Source: Sulfurospirillum arcachonense (lineage in GTDB: Bacteria; Campylobacterota; Campylobacteria; Campylobacterales; Sulfurospirillaceae). From it: DNA of 6,677 nucleotides. The stretch covers positions 1 through 6,677 of the forward strand of contig DQTM01000028.1 in the NCBI GenBank assembly GCA_015662785.1, in the 5' to 3' direction. A model generated the notes under the pieces. It searched no databases, had not been told where the DNA came from, and worked only from the letters and a program-made list of their open reading frames with translations. The position numbers and the translations under genes are program-made. Below, one piece after another: positions 1 through 6,568 of this stretch (position 1 is its first letter; every line of letters starts with the position of its first letter).

Positions 1-12
1 AAGGGAAGAAAA

Positions 13-123
13 ATGAGCATAGTCGATTGGGGACAAGTAATCTTTTTAGCACTAGTGGTTATAGCCGGAGTAGGTGGAATGATAAAAGTTCTGTTTATAG
101 ATAAAAAAGAAGAAGATAAATAA
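13..123 (+). CDS. Small single-pass membrane protein, unrecognised (36 aa)
   Basis: I do not recognise this protein. It encodes 36 residues: a short polar start (MSIVDWGQ), one hydrophobic stretch at about residues 9-29 (rich in V, I, L, A and G, with one Lys at 25), and a charged tail (DKKEEDK). This is the pattern of a single membrane helix with a short, probably cytoplasmic, C-terminus. A purine-rich AAGGGA sits at bases 1-6, six bases before the ATG, which supports translation from here. The frame is open back to base 1, however, so a start further upstream cannot be excluded. Small one-helix subunits of this shape often accompany respiratory or transporter complexes, but the gene to the left is outside the window, so no function is assigned. 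The coding case rests on the SD site and the organised hydrophobic/charged layout. Confidence 0.6.
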   Translation: MSIVDWGQVIFLALVVIAGVGGMIKVLFIDKKEEDK

Positions 124-156
124 ACAAACAGAACTAACACAATACCACACAGCGAA

Positions 157-249
157 AGTTTATACTCTTAAAAAAGCTCTGCAAGGGAAGGGTCAGAATT
201 TTTAATTCTGGGGCACCCTCCCTGAAACCCTTTTTAGAGAGTAGAAACT
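157..249. repeat. Long imperfect palindrome, possible bidirectional terminator or MITE/REP-like element
   Basis: The outer arms 157-176 and 230-249 pair over 20 positions, with mismatches at 162/244 and 170/236 and one G-T pair at 169/237. After an unpaired stretch, GGGAAGGGT (185-193) pairs with ACCCTCCC (215-222) with one bulged base. The inner hairpin is CAGAATT (194-200) with AATTCTG (204-210) around a TTT loop, and 211-214 is a one-sided bulge. The inner GC-rich stem is followed on the plus strand by TTTTT (231-235) and on the minus strand by TTTTTT (complement of 170-175). Both T-tracts lie seven to eight bases from the stem, near a convergent gene end. Bidirectional termination is therefore plausible. 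The long, nearly continuous outer arms exceed what a terminator needs, so a non-autonomous palindromic repeat is the alternative. No sure target-site duplication is visible. Confidence 0.7.
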
Positions 250-271
250 GTAGCTAACTAAATTCATATTT

Positions 272-883
272 TTATTTTGCTACCCACTTCTTTTCTACAA
301 GCAGTTTATCATCTTTAAAAATCTGACCTAAAAACTTATCTCCACTTTTCACAATACCAACTCCCTTTGGAGTTCCGCTCATAACTATGTCACCATCTTC
401 AAGTGTAGAAAAACTCTCTATCTCTTTTAGCATCTCTTCTGGCTTATAAAGCATGTGACTAACTGAGCCATTTTGTATAAGTGTGCCATTGATAAAAAGC
501 TTTACATGTAGAGAGTCTGTGTCACCACTAAACTTTATAAAGTCACTAAAAACAGAAGCACCATCAAATGCTTTTGCTCTTTCCCAAGGAAGACCTTTCT
601 CTTTTAGTTTGCTCTGTAATCCTCTTTTTGTCAAGTCTAATCCAAAACCAACTCCACTAATTTTTCCATCTAATATAACAAAAGATATCTCACCTTCATA
701 GTGAATCGGTTCATTCTTATATGCAAGAAGTTTAGATTTTATAGACGAATTTGGTTTCATAAAAATTACCATAGAAGAGGGTATTTCGTTTCCTAACTCT
801 TCTATATGTTCAACATAGTTTCTACCAATACAAACTATTTTACTTGGTGTAATCTCTCTACCATTAAAATTGACAGTTTTCAT
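272..883 (-). CDS. Fumarylacetoacetate hydrolase family protein, FAHD1/YcgM type
   Basis: This is a 203-residue cytoplasmic enzyme of the FAH superfamily. Characterised FAHD1-type relatives act on small 2-oxo acids (acylpyruvate hydrolysis, oxaloacetate decarboxylation or tautomerisation). Visible family features are IVCIGRNY at residues 16-23, the H26-x-x-E29 pair matching the FAHD1 catalytic lid dyad, KP at 43-44, the metal ligands E63 and E65 in HYEGE, D83 in GLDLT, K104 in GLPWERAKAFD, and the C-terminal GDIVMSGTPKGVG at 164-176. The segment between E65 and D83 is about 11 residues shorter than in E. coli YcgM as I recall it. The metal and catalytic residues all appear present, so activity is expected. 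The start is ATG with AAGGAG four bases upstream (complement of 888-893). Its first 20 bases overlap the end of the upstream pseudouridine synthase gene, so the two are probably translationally coupled. The exact substrate is not determinable from sequence. Confidence 0.93.
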   Translation of the reverse strand: MKTVNFNGREITPSKIVCIGRNYVEHIEELGNEIPSSMVIFMKPNSSIKSKLLAYKNEPIHYEGEISFVILDGKISGVGFGLDLTKRGLQSKLKEKGLPWERAKAFDGASVFSDFIKFSGDTDSLHVKLFINGTLIQNGSVSHMLYKPEEMLKEIESFSTLEDGDIVMSGTPKGVGIVKSGDKFLGQIFKDDKLLVEKKWVAK

Positions 884-1772
884 AAAACTCCTTTTTTATG
901 TCTATGCTAGACACTATATCATACTTCTCATTTTTATACTCAAAACAGATTCTATTTGCATGAAGAAGTAGCCTTCTTGAACGTGTTAACTCATGACTTT
1001 TTTCAGCACTCATAATACCATCAAGATACTCTTCTGCTAAATCTTCACTAAGTCCATAAAGTGTGTCTCCAATTATAGAATGTTCCACGTGAAACAAATG
1101 GGCTCTGATTTGATGTTGTCTTCCTGTTTTTGGAATTGCTTTTATTAGAGTTGCATCATTAACTTCATCATACTCTATAGGCATAATTTTTGTAAAAGCT
1201 TCTTTGCCATTTTCGTTTACATGTACCTTTATACGTATCTTCGAGCTTGGTAAATCTATGAGTAATTTTTCATCTATATCTAATTTTTTTTCAACTCTTC
1301 CATCTACCAAAGCGACATACTCTTTGTAAACTTCTTTATCTTCAAAAAGCTGTTTTAACTCTGCTTCACTCTTTTTATTTTTACTCACCAAAACTAAACC
1401 ACTCGTTCCTTTGTCTATACGGTGAGCTGCATTTGCATCTCTTCCAAAAAGGTATTTTATATCATCATTCAATGTTTGAACTTCTTCGCGTTTTCTAGGG
1501 TGGATTAAAATACCACTAGGCTTTTCAAAAACTGCAAAATCTTCTGTTTCAAAAACTGGTTTCAGTCCAAGTGGATTTGGCTGAAAAACTACAACTTCAA
1601 TTTCGCCTTGGATTTCTCCACTTTTATATTCTAGTAAAACTCCATCTACATGTACACGTTTTCTGTCAACAGTTTTTTGTGCTTCATGAATAGAAATTCC
1701 TAATTCATCCATCAAAACTTTAAATGTTTTTTTTAGCTCTTTTTGAAAAAACTTTTTTGTGACATAAGCCAA
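864..1772 (-). CDS. RluA-family pseudouridine synthase with N-terminal S4-like domain
   Basis: A 302-residue enzyme expected to isomerise uridine to pseudouridine in rRNA (RluA/RluC/RluD family). Residues about 17-62 form an S4-like RNA-binding domain (a FKVLMDELGIS helix, then RKRVHVDG). The catalytic domain begins near residue 70. It shows FEKPSGILIHP (82-92), the catalytic HRIDKGTSGLVLVSKN (118-132, nucleophile D120), TGRQHQIRAHL (216-226), GDTLYG (235-240) and RLLLHA (267-272). The family usually reads HRLD, so HRID is a conservative change. The start is TTG: no in-frame ATG lies just upstream, AAGAGG sits five bases before it (complement of 1778-1783), and the next Met (M21) would cut into the S4 domain. 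It is first gene of a minus-strand pair and ends inside the FAH gene. The target uridines cannot be told from sequence, so no rluC/rluD symbol is given. Confidence 0.95.
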   Translation of the reverse strand: MAYVTKKFFQKELKKTFKVLMDELGISIHEAQKTVDRKRVHVDGVLLEYKSGEIQGEIEVVVFQPNPLGLKPVFETEDFAVFEKPSGILIHPRKREEVQTLNDDIKYLFGRDANAAHRIDKGTSGLVLVSKNKKSEAELKQLFEDKEVYKEYVALVDGRVEKKLDIDEKLLIDLPSSKIRIKVHVNENGKEAFTKIMPIEYDEVNDATLIKAIPKTGRQHQIRAHLFHVEHSIIGDTLYGLSEDLAEEYLDGIMSAEKSHELTRSRRLLLHANRICFEYKNEKYDIVSSIDIKKEFYENCQF

Positions 1773-1858
1773 ATTAACCTCTTTATAACTAATAATTTGT
1801 TATATTAAAAATACTTAAATAATTTCGTATTTTAACATAATAAACAAGGAAAATATCA
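1773..1858. promoter_or_regulatory. Divergent promoter region between the pseudouridine synthase gene and purB
   Basis: This very AT-rich 86-base gap must carry promoters for both transcription units. For the minus strand the best -10 box is TATAAC (complement of 1799-1804), placing a start of transcription near 1792 with room for the AAGAGG site before TTG. For purB, CATAAT (1836-1841) looks like a -10 box, but a start near 1848 would cut into the AAGGA ribosome site (1846-1850). TATTTT (1828-1833) or TAAATA (1816-1821) fits the leader better. Between these lies an inverted repeat, AAAATAC (1808-1814) and GTATTTT (1827-1833). It extends by about two base pairs if one A is bulged, and could be an operator acting on both promoters. 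No clear -35 box is seen, as is usual for sigma-70 promoters in Campylobacterota. In sequence this AT-rich, the box assignments are tentative. Confidence 0.5.
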
Positions 1859-3187
1859 ATGGTTGAAAGATACGCCAGAGAAGAGATGACAAAACACTGG
1901 ACACAAGAAGCTAGATACCAAGCATGGCTTGATGTTGAAAAAGCAGCAGTCAAAGCTTGGAATAAAATTGGACTAATCCCTGATGAAGATTGCAAAAAGA
2001 TTGTAGAAAATGCAACTTTTAGTGTTAAGCGTATAGAAGAGATAGAAGCTATTACAAGACACGACTTAATTGCTTTTACTACAAGTGTAAGTGAATCTCT
2101 TGGTGATGAATCAAGATGGTTTCACTATGGCATGACAAGTTCAGACGCAGTTGATACTGGTGTTGCTATACAGATGAAAAACTCTTTAAAGATTATCATA
2201 AGCGATACTAAGATGTTAATGGAGTCTATCAAGAAAAGAGCGATAGAGCATAAGATGACTCTTATGGTTGGACGTAGCCACGGAATACATGGCGAGCCTA
2301 TCACTTTTGGTTTGACTCTTGTAGTTTGGTATGATGAGATGGCTAGACACCTAAAGAACCTTGAAGAGACTATGGAAATTATCTGCGTAGGTCAAATCAG
2401 TGGTGCCATGGGTAACTTTGCTCACGCTCCTCTTGAGCTTGAAGAGTATGCTATGGAAGAGTTAGGTCTAAAATCTGCTCCTGCTTCAAACCAAGTAATT
2501 CAAAGAGACCGTTACGCAAGACTAGCAACTACACTAGCTCTTATGGCTTCTACTATAGAGAAGTTTGCAGTTCAAATTAGACACCTTCAAAGAACTGAAG
2601 TTTATGAGTGTGAAGAGTTTTTTACTAAAGGGCAAAAGGGGAGTTCAGCTATGCCTCATAAAAGAAACCCAATCTTAACAGAGAACATTACAGGACTAGC
2701 TCGCATGGTAAGAAGCTACGCAATCCCAGCTATGGAAAATGTAGCACTTTGGCATGAGAGAGATATAAGCCACAGCTCAACTGAAAGATTTTGGTTACCT
2801 GATGCTTTTATAACTACAAACTTTATGATGCACAGAATGAACAACGTAATTGCAAACTTAACAGTTATGCCAAACAATATGATGAAAAACCTAAACTTAA
2901 CTGGTGGACTTGTATTTTCTCAAAGAGTTCTTTTAGAGCTTCCACTTCAAGGAGTGAGCAGAGAAGATGCATACAGAATCGTACAAAGAAATGCGATGAA
3001 AGTTTGGGAAGAGATTCAACAAGGCAAACCGACAACAGATGAAAAAGGGGAGAGTCTTTACTTGAACCACCTTTTAGCTGATGATGAACTCAGAGAGAAA
3101 CTAAGCGAAAAGAAAATCAGAGAGTGTTTTAACTATGATTATTACACTAAAAATGTAGATAAGATTTTCGCAAGAGTATTTATATAA
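1859..3187 (+). CDS. purB: Adenylosuccinate lyase
   Basis: PurB catalyses two fumarate-releasing steps: SAICAR to AICAR in purine synthesis, and adenylosuccinate to AMP. It is a cytoplasmic homotetramer of the fumarase/aspartase superfamily. The 442 residues resemble the Bacillus subtilis type (about 431 aa) throughout, starting with MVERYAREEMTKHWT. Key segments are TRHDLIAFT (66-74, H68), HYGMTSSD (89-96), the general-acid region GRSHGIHGEP (138-147, H141), and the flexible signature loop GSSAMPHKRNP (261-271, catalytic serine at 262/263), followed by ENVALWHERDISHSS. Roughly 12 extra residues lie near 385-405 compared with the Bacillus protein as I recall it. The ATG has AAGGA (1846-1850) eight bases upstream. 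The gene begins the plus-strand operon and is 19 bases from nrdA, a pairing I also recall from Campylobacter jejuni. Confidence 0.98.
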   Translation: MVERYAREEMTKHWTQEARYQAWLDVEKAAVKAWNKIGLIPDEDCKKIVENATFSVKRIEEIEAITRHDLIAFTTSVSESLGDESRWFHYGMTSSDAVDTGVAIQMKNSLKIIISDTKMLMESIKKRAIEHKMTLMVGRSHGIHGEPITFGLTLVVWYDEMARHLKNLEETMEIICVGQISGAMGNFAHAPLELEEYAMEELGLKSAPASNQVIQRDRYARLATTLALMASTIEKFAVQIRHLQRTEVYECEEFFTKGQKGSSAMPHKRNPILTENITGLARMVRSYAIPAMENVALWHERDISHSSTERFWLPDAFITTNFMMHRMNNVIANLTVMPNNMMKNLNLTGGLVFSQRVLLELPLQGVSREDAYRIVQRNAMKVWEEIQQGKPTTDEKGESLYLNHLLADDELREKLSEKKIRECFNYDYYTKNVDKIFARVFI

Positions 3188-3206
3188 CTTAACTAGGAAC
3201 TATTGA

Positions 3207-5573
3207 ATGATAACTGTACAAAAACGTAATGGAAGAACTGAAACACTAGATATTTCTAAGATACAAAAGCATACAAGCAGAGCAGTAGCTGGTTTGAATA
3301 ATGTAAGTCAAAGTGAACTTGAAGTTGATGCAAAGATTCAATTTCGTGATATGATTACAACCAAAGAAATTCAAACTACACTTATAAAAACTGCTGTTGA
3401 TAAGATAGATATAGATAAACCGGACTGGACATTTGTTGCAGCTCGCCTATTTTTATACGACTTGTACCATAGAGTAAACCAGTTTAGTGGATATTGTAAA
3501 CTTGAGGAGTACTTTGAAAAAGGAGAGGCTGAGGGTCGTTTAGTTCTTGGTCTTAAAGAGAAGTATGACTTGGAAGATTTAGATGCTCATATAAAACCAG
3601 AGCGTGATTTACAGTTTAACTATCTTGGAATGAAAACACTACACGACAGATACCTTATAAAAGATAGCCAAGGGAACCCTATAGAGCTTCCTCAGCACAT
3701 GTTTATGGCGATTGCCATGTTCCTAGCCCAAAACGAGCTAAACTGCCAAGATTGGGCTAAGAAGTTCTATGATTTGATTTCTAAATTTGAGGTTATGTTG
3801 GCAACTCCAACGCTTTCAAATGCAAGAACACATAGACATCAATTAAGCTCTTGTTATATTGGAAGTACTCCAGACAATATTGAGGGAATTTTTGATAGTT
3901 ATAAAGAGATGGCACTGCTAAGTAAATTTGGTGGAGGTATCGGTTGGGATTGGAATCTTGTTCGTTCTATGGGTGGAAGCATTGATGGACACAAAAATGC
4001 TGCTGGTGGAATAATCCCATTTTTAAAAATAACTAATGATATTGCTATTGCTGTTGATCAGCTAGGAACTAGAAAAGGTGCTATCGCTGTATATGTAGAG
4101 CCTTGGCACATGGATATAGCTGACTTTTTGGATCTTAAAAAGAACTCTGGAGAAGAGAGAAGAAGAACACATGACCTTTTCCCTGCATTATGGTTAAATG
4201 ATCTCTTTATGAAGAGAGCTAGTAAAGATGAAATTTGGACTCTATTTGATCCATATGAAGTAAAAGACTTGCCAACTCTTCATGGAGAAGCTTTTGAAAA
4301 ACGCTACAAAGAGTATGAAAATGACCCAACTATAGCAAAAGAGAGAATCAAAGCAAAAGAGTTATGGAAAAAAATGCTAACAGAACTTTTTGAAACAGGA
4401 AATCCTTTTCTTTGTTTTAAAGACAGTGCAAATAAGGCAAATCCAAATGACCATACAGGATTTATAAGAAGTTCAAACCTTTGTACAGAGATTTTTCAAA
4501 ATACAGAACCAAATCATTACAAAACTAAAATAGTTTTTGAAGACCAATCAGTTGAAGTTTTTGAAGAACACGACCTAATAAAAGTAGACAATGGTATTGC
4601 AAAAGAAGCAAAAAAAGTTACTGCACTTGATAGCATAAATGGTAAAAAGATTTTTATAGTAGAAAAAGAGATGATAGAGGGGAAAACAGCAGTTTGTAAC
4701 CTAGCAAGCATAAACCTCTCTAAAATCAATACTCAAGAAGAGATAGAACGTGTTGTACCAATAGCAGTTAGAATGCTAGACAACGTAATAGAACTCAACT
4801 TCTATCCACATGCAAAAGTAAAACACACAAACCTGAAATCACGTTCAATTGGACTTGGAGTGATGGGTGAAGCTCAAATGCTCGCAGAGAACAAAATAGA
4901 GTGGGGAAGTTATGATCACTTTAGCAAGATAGATGAAATCATGGAAACAGTAAGCTACAACGCTATACACTCTTCAGCAAACCTAGCAATAGAAAAAGGC
5001 AAATACCCAGAATTTGATGGCTCAAAATGGAGCAAGGGAATTTTTCCAATTGACACAGCAAATGAAGAGGCAAAAAAATTAGTAGACCGTGGTGGACTTT
5101 TTGGATACACATACAACTGGGAAGATTTACGTGAAAAAGTCAAAAAAACAGGCATGAGAAACGGCTATTTGATGGCAATTGCTCCAACAAGTTCTATATC
5201 GATTTTAGTTGGAACAACTCAGGCAATAGAACCAGTTTACAAACGAAAATGGTTTGAAGAGAACCTTTCAGGCATGATTCCTGTTGTTGTTCCAAACCTA
5301 AGTCCTGACACATGGCAGTTCTACACACCTGCTTATGATTTAGACCAAAGACTACTCATAAAAGCAGGAGCAATCCGCCAAAAGTGGATAGACCAGGGAC
5401 AGAGCCTAAACATTTTTATGACTCTTGATAAAGCCAGTGGCAAAGTTTTGAATGACATTTACATGCTAGGTTGGAAGCTAGGAATAAAATCAACTTATTA
5501 TCTTAGAAGTCAGTCACCAGAGAACAAAATAGATGTAGCAGACAGAAGCATCGAATGCGATAGTTGCCAATAA
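3207..5573 (+). CDS. nrdA: Ribonucleoside-diphosphate reductase, class I alpha (large) subunit
   Basis: The large subunit of aerobic class I ribonucleotide reductase, which reduces ribonucleotides to deoxyribonucleotides with a radical supplied by NrdB. Residues 1 to about 90 form an ATP-cone (VQKRNGRTE at 4-12), the usual site for dATP/ATP activity control. In the barrel, C216 (QLSSCYIGS) and C497 (AVCNLAS) are the substrate-reducing pair. N424, C426 and E428 (NLCTE) hold the thiyl radical site, APTSSISI (659-666) is the phosphate-binding loop, and Y764-Y765 are the radical-transfer tyrosines. The C-terminal CDSCQ gives the shuttle cysteines C784 and C787. The length of 788 exceeds E. coli NrdA (761), mainly through a long segment between C426 and C497. 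The ATG has AGGA (3195-3198) eight bases upstream. No nrdB is present nearby, so the small subunit must be unlinked. All catalytic residues are present and no disruption is seen. Confidence 0.98.
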   Translation: MITVQKRNGRTETLDISKIQKHTSRAVAGLNNVSQSELEVDAKIQFRDMITTKEIQTTLIKTAVDKIDIDKPDWTFVAARLFLYDLYHRVNQFSGYCKLEEYFEKGEAEGRLVLGLKEKYDLEDLDAHIKPERDLQFNYLGMKTLHDRYLIKDSQGNPIELPQHMFMAIAMFLAQNELNCQDWAKKFYDLISKFEVMLATPTLSNARTHRHQLSSCYIGSTPDNIEGIFDSYKEMALLSKFGGGIGWDWNLVRSMGGSIDGHKNAAGGIIPFLKITNDIAIAVDQLGTRKGAIAVYVEPWHMDIADFLDLKKNSGEERRRTHDLFPALWLNDLFMKRASKDEIWTLFDPYEVKDLPTLHGEAFEKRYKEYENDPTIAKERIKAKELWKKMLTELFETGNPFLCFKDSANKANPNDHTGFIRSSNLCTEIFQNTEPNHYKTKIVFEDQSVEVFEEHDLIKVDNGIAKEAKKVTALDSINGKKIFIVEKEMIEGKTAVCNLASINLSKINTQEEIERVVPIAVRMLDNVIELNFYPHAKVKHTNLKSRSIGLGVMGEAQMLAENKIEWGSYDHFSKIDEIMETVSYNAIHSSANLAIEKGKYPEFDGSKWSKGIFPIDTANEEAKKLVDRGGLFGYTYNWEDLREKVKKTGMRNGYLMAIAPTSSISILVGTTQAIEPVYKRKWFEENLSGMIPVVVPNLSPDTWQFYTPAYDLDQRLLIKAGAIRQKWIDQGQSLNIFMTLDKASGKVLNDIYMLGWKLGIKSTYYLRSQSPENKIDVADRSIECDSCQ

Positions 5574-5587
5574 AACAAGGAAACAAT

Positions 5588-6568
5588 ATGACCTATAAAG
5601 CTTTACATGTAGAAGAGATAGACGGGAAATTCACTAAAAAGATGAAACAATTGTCTTTAGAAAAATTAGATACAAATGATGTTCTAATTCGTGTGAAATA
5701 TAGTGCTTTAAACTTTAAAGATGCTCTTAGTGCTACTGGAAACAAGGGTATTACAAGAGAGTTTCCTCATACTCCAGGTATTGATGCTAGTGGAGTAGTA
5801 GAGCGAAGTAGTAGTGAAAGGTTTCAAATTGGTGATGAGGTAATTGTTACTAGTTTTGATTTGGGCATGAATACAAATGGAGCATTTAGTGAATATATAA
5901 GCGTTCCTAAGGAGTGGGTAATCCCTCTTCCAAAAACTCTTACATTGAAAGAAGCAGTTTCTATCGGAACAGCTGGTCTTACTTCAGCGATAGGAACATT
6001 TAAACTAATGAGCAATGGACAAAAAGAGGGTGACAACATTTTAGTTACCGGTTCAACTGGAGCAGTTGGTAGTTTTAGTGTAAAATTACTTTCCCACCTT
6101 GGTTTTAAAGTCACTGCACTTAGTAGTAAAGCTGATAAAAAAGAGTTTTTAACTTCTATTGGTGCTAATGAAGTAGTTTTAAAAGATGAGTTTGAAACTC
6201 ATGCAAAAAGACCCCTTCTAAAACCAAAATATGATGGTGCACTTGATGTAGTTGGAGGTGAAATTTTAGAAAATATTCTAAAACAAGTAAGCCCTGAAGG
6301 AAGTGTTGCTATTTGTGGACTTGTTGGCTCACCACAGCTAAACACTACTGTTTTTCCTTTCATCTTAAGGGGTGTAAATCTTTTGGGAATAAATTCAGCA
6401 GAAATGGATAGCGAACATAGAGTAACTTTATGGAACATGTTAGCAAATGAGTGGAAAATAGACCTAAGTAACATAGTTCATGAACATAGCTTAGAAGAAC
6501 TTCCAAAGCTTATAGATGAGATGCTTGCAGGAAATAGCACAGGGAGAGCAGTCATAAAAATAGATTAG
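5588..6568 (+). CDS. YhdH/AcuI-type zinc-free medium-chain NADPH oxidoreductase
   Basis: A 326-residue medium-chain dehydrogenase/reductase that aligns from end to end with E. coli YhdH/AcuI (324 aa), an NADPH-dependent acryloyl-CoA reductase. Shared segments are SALNFKDALSATG (39-51), FPHTPGIDASG (59-69), IGTAGLTSAI (126-135), the nucleotide-binding VTGSTGAVGS (153-162), YDGALDVVGG (215-224), CGLVGSP (243-249), TTVFPFILRGV (253-263) and GRAVIKID at the end. It has only one cysteine and none of the zinc-ligand sets of alcohol dehydrogenases, as expected for this subfamily. The frame is open from a TTG at 5564 inside nrdA, but ATG 5588 is preferred: AAGGAA (5577-5582) lies five bases before it and the family start aligns there. 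It is 14 bases after nrdA, so it is probably cotranscribed. Nothing in the window suggests acrylate or DMSP metabolism, so the real substrate may be another enoyl-CoA or enone. Confidence 0.95.
   Translation: MTYKALHVEEIDGKFTKKMKQLSLEKLDTNDVLIRVKYSALNFKDALSATGNKGITREFPHTPGIDASGVVERSSSERFQIGDEVIVTSFDLGMNTNGAFSEYISVPKEWVIPLPKTLTLKEAVSIGTAGLTSAIGTFKLMSNGQKEGDNILVTGSTGAVGSFSVKLLSHLGFKVTALSSKADKKEFLTSIGANEVVLKDEFETHAKRPLLKPKYDGALDVVGGEILENILKQVSPEGSVAICGLVGSPQLNTTVFPFILRGVNLLGINSAEMDSEHRVTLWNMLANEWKIDLSNIVHEHSLEELPKLIDEMLAGNSTGRAVIKID

Noticed and set aside
134..258. CTAAC direct repeats (134-138 and 254-258) as a target-site duplication around the palindrome
   Set aside because: They are only five bases long and lie at unequal distances from the palindrome ends (18 and 4 bases), so chance is the simpler explanation.
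483..701. Plus-strand 72-codon open frame inside the FAH-family gene
   Set aside because: It lies wholly antisense to a gene with clear catalytic motifs, and its translation looks like no known family.
1789..1995. Minus-strand open frame over the start of purB and the divergent promoter
   Set aside because: It runs antisense to the conserved purB N-terminus and through the promoter region, with no convincing protein character.
4517..4729. Minus-strand open frame over the NrdA insertion
   Set aside because: Antisense to a plus-strand frame that continues without a break through conserved NrdA motifs on both sides.
4955..5155. Minus-strand open frame inside nrdA
   Set aside because: Antisense shadow of conserved NrdA sequence without a recognisable product.
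5564..5587. Longer reductase start at TTG 5564 overlapping nrdA
   Set aside because: The extra eight residues include translated ribosome-binding sequence. ATG 5588 has AAGGAA five bases upstream and matches the family start.
5824..6474. Two minus-strand open frames inside the reductase gene (5824-6114 and 6199-6474)
   Set aside because: Both are antisense to well-conserved YhdH/AcuI motifs, and neither resembles a known protein.
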